From Acestrorhynchus altus (taxonomy: Eukaryota; Chordata; Actinopteri; Characiformes; Acestrorhynchidae), in assembly GCA_034509495.1 (NCBI GenBank), contig CM067503.1:537408-601407 (forward strand): DNA of 64,000 bases. Direction: 5' to 3'. This document shows, piece after piece, positions 46,007-56,700 of the stretch. Below the pieces are notes generated by a model that made no database searches, was not told the origin of the DNA, and worked only from the letters and a program-made list of their open reading frames with translations. Each line of letters begins with the position of its first letter. Position 1 is the first letter of the stretch. The position numbers were made by a program, and so were the translations under genes.

Positions 46007-49000
46007 ATGGGATCCCTCATGTTTTACCTGCTGGGATTGATTACAGCATCTGCGTTTACCCAAGTTTCATCTCAGAAAGGTAAACAGTGATTTTACATAA
46101 ACTGTTAATGGACTCAAAAATAATGGACTCATTAACTGTGACTCTTACAGTGTACACCCCTACAACACTCACCCTTACAGCACTCACCCTTACAGTGTAC
46201 ACCCCTACAACACTCACCCTTACAGCACTCACCCTTACAGCACTCACCCTTACAGTGTACACCCTTACAGTGTACACCCCTACAACACTCACCCTTACAG
46301 CACTCACCCTTACAGTGTACACCCCTACAACACTCACCCTTACAGCACTCACCCTTACAGTGTACGCCCCTACAACACTCACCCTTACAGCACTCACCCT
46401 TACAGCACTCACCCTTACAGTGTACACCCTTACAACACTCAGCCCTACAACACTCACCCTTACAGCACTCACCCTTACAGTGTACACCCTTACAGTGTAC
46501 ACCCCTACAACACTCACCCTTACAGCACTCACCCTTACAGTGTACACCCCTACAACACTCACCCTTACAGCACTCACCCTTACAGTGTACACCTTTACAA
46601 CACTCACCCCTACAACACTCACCCTTACAGCACTCACACTTACAGTGTACACCCCTACAACACTCACCCTTATAGCACTCACCCTTACAGTGTACACCTT
46701 TACAACACTCACCCCTACAACACTCACCCTTACAGCACTCACACTTACAGCACTCGTACAGCATTCAGTGGTAAAGATACATGTCCCGATACCTTCAAAA
46801 TTCAGAATAAGGCTGCATAGTTAAACAGCATATTCTTGCATTGTTTAAATTTAAACAACCCTGTTGTTTCCAGCTAAAAATCTCGCTCTCTATGGAGTCG
46901 CTGCTCAGTCATCCCTGATGTCACAACTCGGTCATGCCTCCAATGCTAGAGACGGAAATACTGATTCAAACTACAACCATGGGTCTTGCTCTCACACTGC
47001 AAGAGAACCAAACCCCTGGTGGAGGGTGGACCTGCTGAGTGAGTACACGGTGACCTCCATCGTCATCACTAACCGAGGAGACTGCTCTCCAGAGAGGATC
47101 AACGGAGCTGAGATCCACATCGGAAACTCCTTAGTCAACAATGGAAACAACAATCCTCGGTGAGAGAACTGTTTTCTCTACTTCAGTTTAAAATGCTCAC
47201 AGCCAGGATTATTAATGTAAAAATATTGTTCATATTGCATGACAGAAACCACTTTGAACAACATTTATCTCAAAGCAAAATGGGAATGATTTTACAGATT
47301 TTTCACTTTTACCAATAATGACCAATAATGACAGAGAAACAAACACGTTTTCACGTTTAGAATTCAGTGTCTAATATTAAAACAACACTTAAACAGCGGC
47401 ATCAAAATCAATTCATCAAAACATTTTATAGGACAGTGTGGGAGCAGCAGAGCTCAAGCTAAGGAGATGATAGGTGCTGCAATAAGTCAATGACGCGAAG
47501 CACACAAATAAACCTAAAAAATAGAGATGTGCTGAACAAAAGACACAGACTGTTCAGCTGTTTGGGTGTTACTCATTTAGCTAGGTTGTTTGTTTGTTTG
47601 TTTGTTTGTTTGTTTGTTTTCTATCATTTCTATAATTCTTTTATCACATATCAGATAAAAGCTTTCTTTGAATTTTATAATATTACACAAGAACTGCACA
47701 TTTTAAGAGAAGAGGTTTTGTATTGAAAAGTTCACAAATACACACTGTGACGAATTAAGGTCCGTTATCAATCATCTCTCTGCTTATGCAGCCATATGGA
47801 TAGCACCTTTGGAACCCGGTTCTGAAAACCGTAGCAACCGCACGTCTGATAGAAACCTCTAGAACAGTGATTTTGTTTTGTTTTTTTATCTGTGGACCAC
47901 AGAACTACTAAGAAACCGTTTGACAAAAAGAACGATTTATTTAGCCAATCAAACATCCTCAAAGTATGTATAGATAGAGATCCAGTATCTCTTCGTGGGA
48001 AAACTGAGCATAAACCTAAATGAAGGAGCTCTGTGAGCTCGGCAAACGTAGGCTATTACTGGATATTTAGAGGATGTTGATCTTGTCCACAAACAGATAC
48101 TAAAATATATATCAGTATAAATGTTCAAAATTCCAGATCTCTTCATTTCACTAACTACACTGACCAAACAGCAGAAGCCACTAAGGGGATGTCTATAAAG
48201 TGTGTTTATTCGATTTACAAAATGCCACTGTGACACATCCATATTACATACAGATCTAAATTCACTCGTAGTTTACAGAGACACATCTGATGAACACAGC
48301 ACATGGTGTTGGAGTTGAATTCAATTTCAATGATATGAATGTATTGAGTAATATATTGCATCCATATTTGTTTAGAATTTAAATGGTCGATTAAAGTTTC
48401 ATGGGGGTCACAGAAATGTTGTGTTGGGTTTGGGACCCCCTGCTCTACAAAGTACAACCTTTCACGTATGTCCTGTATTGTCTTATCTCGTCAGGGCTGC
48501 GGTGATCTCTACCATCCCTGTAGGAAACACTGTGACCATTAACTTGAAGGAAAGCTTCTCGGGTCGTTATGTTAACGTCTTCCTTCCTGGAGATGACCGC
48601 ATCCTGACTCTCTGTGAGGTTGAGGTCTATGGCTATCCCACTCCAGCTGGTGAGGAATAAAAGGCTCAATCTGTGCTTATCAAACCTAATACTGTCAGAT
48701 TAAGAGTATTTATTCACTCTCCTAAGATAATAAAGTAATGTACTCAGACGCCTGATCTGAGACACACTGAGCTGGTTCCTGATGATTTTCCGACCTGCCA
48801 AATGGAAACTGCTCGGTGTGGCTTGTGACCACATGAGCAGATTAATCATTTATTATTTGAGTGGTGAGTCATTCTCATCATTGGAGTTTTACAGATATCA
48901 GTAGCACTGCTAGGTAAAAGTGGACAACCACCTAAACATCTTCATGTACTTCAGTTGTCATTCTGGGAAAACATTTGAAGCACTTTTATTTTTCAGATAA

Positions 49001-49877
49001 GTTTGGGGGTTTCTCAACTCTGGTTGTAGATTTTAACACACCCCCTGCAGCTCTGAAAGGCTTGATAATGGCTTGATTAGTTGAATAAGGTATGGTGGGA
49101 GAAGGTGTGGGGGGCAGGGGTGCCTCCAGGACCTTACCCTTCACAAAAAATAGTAAATGACCTGAAGCAGAGTGCACAGTGTAAGTTCTAACTTTGTGAA
49201 TATTAACTTTGCACCAGCAAGGTGACACTAGAAGGAAGATATTTCCAACTGATTAATTGAATAGATTTTTTTATTGGATCTTAGTGCTTCGTCTTCACCA
49301 CTGATTGTTTTCTGTGTAGGAGAGAATGTCGCGCTGAAGGGAAGAGCTACACAGTCCAGCATTTATGAATATAATTTTGCATCCAGTGCTATTGATGGAA
49401 ACCGAAATGGTGTCTACAGCCATGGTTCCTGCTCACACACCAACAATGGTTTAGTTCCCTGGTGGAGACTGGACCTTCTGAAACGACACAAGGTGTTTTC
49501 CATCACTGTTACCAACAGTCAAGATGCAGTTCCTGAAAGGTTGGCTGGAGCTGAAATCAGAATTGGAGACAGTTTGGAGAACAATGGCAACAACAATCCA
49601 AGGTAGACTGACCTCTGGTGAAAGCAACATAAAGAATGCATTGTCGTTACAGAATAATAAGCCATAGAGTGATGTATATAAGAATTTGAGCATCAGAATC
49701 AAAATTTTTCTTCTCATCATCAGGTGTGCCGTGATCTCCTCCATTGATAAGCAGAAGCCTACCATGACCTTTCAGTGTAATGGGGTGGAAGGGCGGTACA
49801 TCAACATTCTGATTCCAGGAAGGAAGGAGTATCTCATTCTGTGTGAGGTGGAGGTGAATGGAGTTCCTCTGATCTGA
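46007..49877 (+). CDS. Lectin D: secreted tandem F-type lectin with a complete fucose motif
   Basis: Coding exons 46007-46079, 46874-47159, 48495-48649, 49320-49602, 49724-49877; 951 bases, 316 residues, phases 1,2,1,2. The signal peptide is MGSLMFYLLGLITASAF... Exon 2 is 12 bases shorter than in A and C, lacking four residues before GHASNA. Domain 1 reads SCSHT and, 27 residues after the H, NRGDCSPER: all of H, R, D and R of the family motif HX(26)RXDX(4)R/K. One cysteine of the vicinal pair seen in eel agglutinin is present. Domain 2 reads SCSHT but NSQDAVPER (first arginine is S). The GSC and LCEVEV cysteines are present in both. This is the only copy in the window predicted to have an ordinary fucose site. 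Poly(A) signals AATAAA are at 50098 and 50174. Confidence 0.92.
46141..46755. repeat. 15-bp minisatellite with higher-order structure, in lectin D intron 1
   Basis: 41 units of exactly 15 bases in three main types: ACCCTTACAGTGTAC (a), ACCCCTACAACACTC (b), ACCCTTACAGCACTC (c). They are arranged mostly as a-b-c (45-bp superunit) with extra a or c units. It fills most of the 794-base intron. The unit length is a multiple of three and has no stops in several frames, so long but meaningless open stretches run on both strands. Confidence 0.97.
47587..47619. repeat. (TTTG)n microsatellite
   Basis: About eight units in lectin D intron 2. Confidence 0.95.
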
Positions 49878-50229
49878 GGCATATTGGAATTAATGATAAC
49901 AATGTGAAGTTGGTTGTTGGACATCATCGTTTCTCCTCAGAAATGAACTGTCCAGGTCTTATCTAATGTCCCCTATTTATCTTGGTCTGACTTTTCCATG
50001 TGGTCTCTAATCAATATAATCTGGTATCTGTTGGTTTTTCTGATCCTCAAACTACACACTTTACAATAGGTTATAAATGGGGAACAGGAGCAGTACTAAT
50101 AAAGATAGAAGACTTCTTATATCTTGTAATTTCATGTCACTCTATTGCTTGATTATTTATCTTTTGGGTGAAAAATAAAGTTGGGAACTATTTCATGCAC
50201 ACTGATGTTTTGTAATAATTAAAACTTAT

Positions 50230-50720
50230 GTTTAGCAGACAAGGCATATCTTAAATACACTCTGTGAGTCTTTGATGCATACACTCATTGGCCACATTGG
50301 GAGGCAGATCACATCAAAACAGCAGCTCTGATGGGCTATTCTGACATCCTGCATCCAAGCAGAAACTATTGAAAAACTCACAAATTCAATGGATGCAAGA
50401 AAGGAGAAGGAGATTTCAAAGAAAGGGTCCCTTGTTAAGATGTTTTAATAGCTTTTAGTTTCAGTAAATGTGACCTCTTAATGCTGCAAAATCAATAAAT
50501 CATCCTTTTCAACCTATGAAAGGTTTTGAAACTCCACTGTGCATAATAATATGGAACAGTGCATTTTGAGTTTCTTTTACTGTAATTCTTGGTAGGTTTG
50601 TTCAATAAAATTTGATTTATACTCTAAAGGTTGACTAACTGAAAACTATACTGTCTGTCATTTGCACTGACCATTCTGGAAATCAGAGAAAAATATAATT
50701 TGCATAATCAGTTGGAACAG
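50230..50720. repeat. Probable interspersed DNA-element fragment
   Basis: CATAATAATATGGAACAGTG, CATTTTGAGTTTCTTTTACT, TTCAATAAAATTTGATTTAT and AAAATATAATTTGCATAATC are blocks I associate with a widespread fish repeat. No coding content is seen. Confidence 0.4.
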
Positions 50721-51004
50721 CATAAATCTCCTTGAATCCTTTAATCTTTCTATGAAATTCCACAAATAACATAAATGAGCTTTTTCACAGTATTCAATTT
50801 TCAGGGACACACTTGTATATACTGGTTTAATTGGAAACTGGCACCAGTTCTGGGAGAGGCTGCTCTCTGCACCCACCATTTTAAATACTTCTGTTTTACT
50901 CATTCTGCTGTTAACCCTGTTCTATAAAGCACCAGAAAAGCAAGGACAACCCTCCATTGTGTATGTCAATGTGAATAACATAATTTACATACCGTTACAA
51001 ATAA
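50721..51004. other. Unassigned sequence
   Basis: Nothing recognised. Confidence 0.3.
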
Positions 51005-51400
51005 TTTACATTTACATTTACAGCATTTATCAGACGTCCTTCTCCAGAGCGACTTACAAAAGTGCTTCACTCAGAATATCCTTAGCTAGTAGACGAGGCT
51101 TGAATCTAGAGATTCCTCACGATTAGATCCTGCTGAACACAAATGTGTTTATGGAGTTAAATCCTCCTGAAACAGATGAGTCTTCAGTCTGCGTTTGAAG
51201 ACAGTGAGGGACTCAGCTCTTCGGACTCCCAGGGGAAGTTCATTCCACCATTTTGGTGCCAGAACAGAAAAGAGTCTGGGTGCATGTTTTCCTTGCATTC
51301 TGAGGGACGGTGGGTCAAGCTGAGCTGTACTTGAATCTCGAAGGGCTCTTGGTACAGCTTGAGTTTTGACCATTGCCATCATGTATGGAGGAGCTGATCT
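51005..51400 (-). mobile_element. L2 LINE C-terminus and 3' tail
   Basis: The minus strand encodes a MMAMVKTQAVPRALRDS block, then ARLDPPSLRMQGKHAPRLF, PKWWNELPLGVRRAESLTVF and KRRLKTHLFQE, followed by the standard tail at the left. This is the best-preserved L2 C-terminus in the window. Confidence 0.88.
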
Positions 51401-51604
51401 AACTTGAGTGTCCATCTCTGCAGTAAACACATCTGTACACTTCAGTTCCATTGTTGAGGAGCTGCACTGGCTATCAGTAACATTCTACTGTAAGATCCTG
51501 TTTACTACCTTTACAGCCTTTCATTGCTTTACCCTGCATATCTTCTACACCCTTACCATCCTCCCTGTATCCTTAGGTCCTCAGCTGTTTACTCACTGTC
51601 CCCT

Positions 51605-52080
51605 ACACCAGGGTTTCCCAACCTGTGGGCCAGGGACCACCAGTGGTCCGTGAAGCGCTCTCCAGTGGTCTGCCAGCCCATCATCAGGGGCAGACACTAG
51701 TCCACAGTGGGCTAGTGACAGCACTTTAAATGATGAAAGTCTAAAATCATCTGCAAATACAACGCAGACAACATCAGATATGATGTGATAGCAGAAATAG
51801 GCATATTGTCAACATGCGCACTGGCATATAGAGAATCGCATTTTTACTGCTCGTGTTTGTGACATACATTTAAGACAAGAAGCTGTTTTTTAAACTACTG
51901 TTCAGGCACTAATTCTCATGGTTTCAGTGTCAGAACTTAAGAAATAAAATGTGAAAGCATTCTGATTCTCTGTGGGCCAAACTGATTCGGAAACAGCACC
52001 AAATGGGACAGACAGACCCTGCAGAGAGTGGTGTGCTTTGCTGTGTGCATCATGAGGACAACAGATCTGCAGACTATCTA
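51605..52080. mobile_element. hAT-like non-autonomous element
   Basis: It starts CCAGGGTTTCCCAACCTGTG, then GGCCAGGGACCACCAGTGG, a terminal pattern of hAT elements. No transposase is seen. Confidence 0.5.
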
Positions 52081-52084
52081 TAAA

Positions 52085-52460
52085 AAGCAGTGATGGTCTT
52101 GTACCAAGGGCCCTTCGAGCTTCAAGTACAGCTCAGCTTGACCCATCATCCCTCAGAATGCAAGGAAAACATGCATCCAGACTCTTTTCTGTTCTGGCAC
52201 CAAAATGGTGGAATGAACTTCCCCTGGGAGTCCGAGCAGCTGAGTCCCTCACTGTCTTCAAACGCAGACTGAAGACTCATCTGTTTCAGGAGTATTTAAC
52301 TCCATAAAGACATTTGTGTTCAGCAGGATCTAAGCGTGAGGAGTCTCTAGATTCCAGTCTCGTCTATTAGATAAGGATATTCTAAGTGAACAGCAAAGCC
52401 CTTTTGTAAGTCTTTCTGGATAAGGGCATCTGATAAATGCTGCAAATGTAAATGTAAATG
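52085..52460 (+). mobile_element. L2 LINE C-terminus and 3' tail
   Basis: This is the plus-strand copy of the same L2 3' end, ending GGATAAGGGCATCTGATAAA then TGTAAATGTAAATG. It directly abuts the next LINE fragment. Confidence 0.85.
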
Positions 52461-52464
52461 GTCG

Positions 52465-52786
52465 AAAGCCATGAAGATCATGAAGGACCTCAGCCATCCT
52501 AACAATGGGCTTTTTGCTTTGCTGCCATCAGGAAAGCGGTTCCGCTCACTGAGATCCACCACAGAAAGGATGAGACAGAGCTTCTTCCCTCAGGCTATTC
52601 AGACTCTGAACCAGATCCAACTTCAATTTTAACCCAAATCCCACATCTCACACATTGACTCTCATAAGACACCAACGCTCTCATATACAGCAATATGTAG
52701 CAAACTTGGCACTTTATAGAGGTTCCTACACAAACTGGGACCTATTCACACACCTACCTCCACTAAGTTATTTCCCTGTTACCTCA

Positions 52787-52818
<32 letters not shown>

Positions 52819-52935
52819 TTTTTCTACTCAGAATTGCACATATTTATTCTGTTTACCTTTTCCCACCTTCTTGCAGTTGTAAAAAAGCATTTCACTGCAT
52901 GTTGTACTGTGTATAAAACCTTGAACCTTGAACAT
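52465..52935 (+). mobile_element. Rex1/CR1-like LINE C-terminus and 3' region
   Basis: It encodes KIMKDLSHPNNGLFALLPSG, then KRFRSLRSTTERMRQSFFPQ, ending in a stop near 52630. An AT-rich 3' region with (ATTT)n at 52785-52816 ends near ACTGTGTATAAAACCTTGAA. Confidence 0.75.
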
Positions 52936-53229
52936 TGGGACTGAAAAAGGCCCCATACAAGACCGTATACAAATAAAACATCTGACAGTTTCTGCTGGTT
53001 ATGTAAAACTTGGTTATGTAAGACTGAGACCAGGCCAGATGTATAATTGGCAAATCCCACTGAATAAGACAGAGAATAAGGTTATTCAGGGTGAGTTTGG
53101 TGGGTTTAAAACTCGAGAAGCCCTGTCAGAATAGTAGACAGTGGAAATGAATGGAAGCAGACCTCAAAAACATCATACATGATACATGCTGCAGGGTGTT
53201 TTACAGCAAAACAAATGTCCCTAAAGAAA

Positions 53230-53235
53230 ACATCT

Positions 53236-53267
<32 letters not shown>
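53230..53267. repeat. (ATC)n microsatellite
   Basis: About 12 units. Confidence 0.95.
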
Positions 53268-53452
53268 TCCATAAATCATTCTATTATAAAATAACCAACT
53301 CCAGGAGATTGGAGAGTAAATAAAATGACTTTATTATTTTAATGAATTAACTTTATTATTATTAATATGTATTAATATCATAAAGAAAATGCAGACTTGG
53401 TCATTAATGTTGTGAAATTCCTCTCTGAAGCCTTACATAATACCACAGCTGA

Positions 53453-53656
53453 TATATGAGCGAATGAGGTTCAGTGGGTCAGATCACAGGCAGTCTCATT
53501 CCACAGCTGGTACTCCTGGGTGAGTTGATTTGAGGTCTTAAACATGCAAACAGCAGTGTGTTATTAGTTTTGTAGAGTAAGACGTGAGACAGCAGCAATT
53601 AGACACAAGTGAAGAGAGTTAACATACAGAACTGTGTCTGATTTGTTTATAGAGAA
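53453..53656 (+). promoter_or_regulatory. Lectin E promoter, leader exon and leader intron
   Basis: TATATGA at 53453-53459. The leader exon ends CACAGCTGGTACTCCTGG at 53519 with donor GTGAGTTGATTTGAG, which matches the lectin A donor (GTGAGTTGATCTGAG). The acceptor region GTTTATAG ends at 53652, shortly before the ATG. Confidence 0.55.
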
Positions 53657-53732
53657 ATGGATCTTCACTTGTTTTACCTGCTGGGAGTGATGACAGTGGC
53701 TGCTGTCACTGATGCTTCATCTATGAGAGGTA

Positions 53733-53773
<41 letters not shown>

Positions 53774-56700
53774 TCATCATGCTCTGATGTGATCTCCAGA
53801 GATATATACATTTATAAAAGGCAGCGGCTTGTTGTTACTCAGGTGATCACATCACAGCGTATTGATGTTTTGAAACTGATTTGCTTTACTGGTTTACAAT
53901 CAACCACAACATTATGACCACCTCCTTGCTTCTACACTTACTGTCCACTCTATCAGCTCCTCTGATCACACAGGAGCTCTTTGTGGTTCTATAATTCAGA
54001 CTGTAGTTCATCTGTTTCTCTGCAGACTTTATTCTCCTCCTTTCACCCTGATCTTCAATGATCAGGACCCCACAGGACCACCACAGAGCAGCTATGATGT
54101 GGGTGGTGGGTCATTCTCAGCACTGCAGTCACACGGACATGGCGGTGGTGTGTTAGTGTGTGTTGTGGCTCAGATGCAGCAGTGCTGCTGAAGTTTTTAA
54201 ACCCCTTAGTGTCACTGCTGGACTGAGAACAGTACACCAACTAGTTTGTTTGGGACAGGACCAGACTGAGACCACTTCAATAGAGCTAACAGACACACAA
54301 TTAACTTTATTTTTTACAATCTTTAAATATACTTTTGTTGTTATATTTAATATTAAATATGAGTCAGGTCTGGTTTACAGCTGGTCACCTGACATTTGAC
54401 ACTTCACTGAACCTAAATTACAGAATGAGGCTTTTGTGTTTATGAACGGCCTGAATCCGTGTCCATCTATCCATCCCAGCCAAAAATCTCGCTCTCTATG
54501 GAAAAGCCACTCAGTCATCTTTGGCTAAAGAACCCTGGAGTGCATTCGGCCACGCCTATAATGCTATTGATGGAAATGCTAATCCATACTTTCCTCATGG
54601 GTCTTGTACATCAACTGAATGGCAACAAAACCCCTGGTGGAGGCTGGACCTGCTGGATGAGTACACAGTGACCTCCATCACCATTACTACTGGAGGCTGC
54701 TGTCCAGAGCGAATCAACGAAGCTGAGATACGCATCGGAAACTCTTTACTCAACAATGGAAATGATAATCCAAGGTGAGAGGACTTTTGTAAGATCAATG
54801 TAAAATGGTATTGAGTGGTTGTATTGCCTGATGGTCAGTTTATGGTTTATGGTGAGCATTTTTAAATCCAGGATAATAAACTACAAAGTGCTCCTGTATG
54901 GTCAGAGGAGCTGCTAGAATGGACAGTGAGAGTAGAAACAGAGTATAAATGAAGAAATGTACTGATATTTTAAACAAGACAAGACAGCTTTATTTTTATA
55001 ACATTTAAAAGACATCAGGTGTCATCCTGCTGCAGAGTCCCAGCCAATAAAAAAAGAGATGACAACACAGTACATAATGCCTAAGAGGGTTCACAATCCA
55101 TGGCAAATAAATGTGTCTTTATGATTGTTTAAAAAAAAATCTAAAGTGGAAGAAGTCTTAACAAAGAATGGAAGGCTATTCCAAAGTTTAGGTGCAGCAA
55201 CAGCATCTGTGTCAGGAACAGGCGGACGGAACAGACAGCTAAGGTGTGGAGGCAAACGCAGGGGTTGAAGGTTTAATAAAAAAACAGGAAGCTCAAGACA
55301 AACTGAATACACTAACCAATACAAGATGCAGGGCTGACTGGATAGGATAGAACTTTATTGATCCCTTGGGAGGGTTCCCTCAGGGAAATTAAGGTTCCAG
55401 CTACAGCATAAGTACAGAAGAAGTAGAAAAAGACATAATTTAGTAAGAAAACATTATATAAATATAAAGAATATATAATATATAGACTATATTACAATAT
55501 AAAATATATACAAATAGTGCTTGAGAAAAGTAGAAAAAGAGTCCAGTAGGAGGCGGTGTTGCACATTATTACTATTATTATTGCACTTGAACTGTGTATT
55601 TCACATTCCAGATGTGTTGTGGTTGTGGGTTGTGAGTGAGTTACTGGTCGTTCCTACTCGTTCCCATATTCTGTCCTCCAGTTAGCACTCCTGCTCCCTA
55701 GAGAGGAGGTGTACAGTCTGATGGCGTGCGGGACAAAAGAGTTTTTAAGTCTATTGGTCCTGCACATGGGAACGACAGTCTGTCACTGAACAGGCTGCTC
55801 TGGTGGCTGATGACAGTGTGCAGAGGATGACTGGCATTGTCCATAATGTCCAGTAGATTTTTCAGAGTCCTCTTCTTTGCCACCGACACCAAAGAGTCCA
55901 GATTTGTGCCAACCACAGAGCCAGTCCACCTGATCAGTTTATCCAGCCTGTTTGGGCAGCATTTCCTTCTTGAAAGGAAAATTACTGGAGCCTAAAAGGC
56001 GGAAACAAAAGACATTACCAGCAAAATTCACAAAAACAAAAAATGAAAGCAAAACCACTGCAGATACATTACAAATGAGGTTACTGGTTGAAATAATGGC
56101 GTGTTCATAATGTTCAACATGGCGGTTGTTTAAGGATAAAGGTGGAGGTGGGAAGGGTTGATGTGCATGTGTGGAAACCCCATCTTGATGTGAAGATTTA
56201 CACACACAAGAGTGAGAATAAGAGCAATGTTTTTCATGCAATATTGAGCCCATTCATGAGGTTTTTGTCAGATTTCATTGTGAATAAATGTATGTTTTTA
56301 AAATAGTAATCTTTAGTTGAGTATTTTGGTCTCTACTGATACATATTAGGCACTGAGTGAAGAGGCTTTTCTCTTAGGACTTTAGCCTATATGACCAACA
56401 GCACTAAAGCCCTGGGGTGGGATTAGTGGAGAAGTGGAGTAAAGAAATTTTACTACAAAACATCTGTGAAATTTATGACCAGTTTGCTCTGGATGCCAAA
56501 GTGCTTCCATGACCACAGTAGGCATGAACATTTGCCACAGGTACTTAAAGGCTCCTCGGTACTGAGAAACGACTAAACATTCCTTTTCCAGAGGATATGA
56601 GAGAATATTCACCCACATCTCGATTCATTAATATAACCAGAGCTTATTTTTACAGTTTGGGAAAATGACTGACTGGGAAAAAAATCACCCCATTTCCCCA

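Noticed and set aside
46056..46824. Long overlapping open frames (210-245 codons) on both strands
   Set aside because: They are produced by the 15-bp minisatellite, whose unit is a multiple of three and free of stops. The encoded Thr/Leu- or Cys/Gly-rich repeats have no start or splice support.
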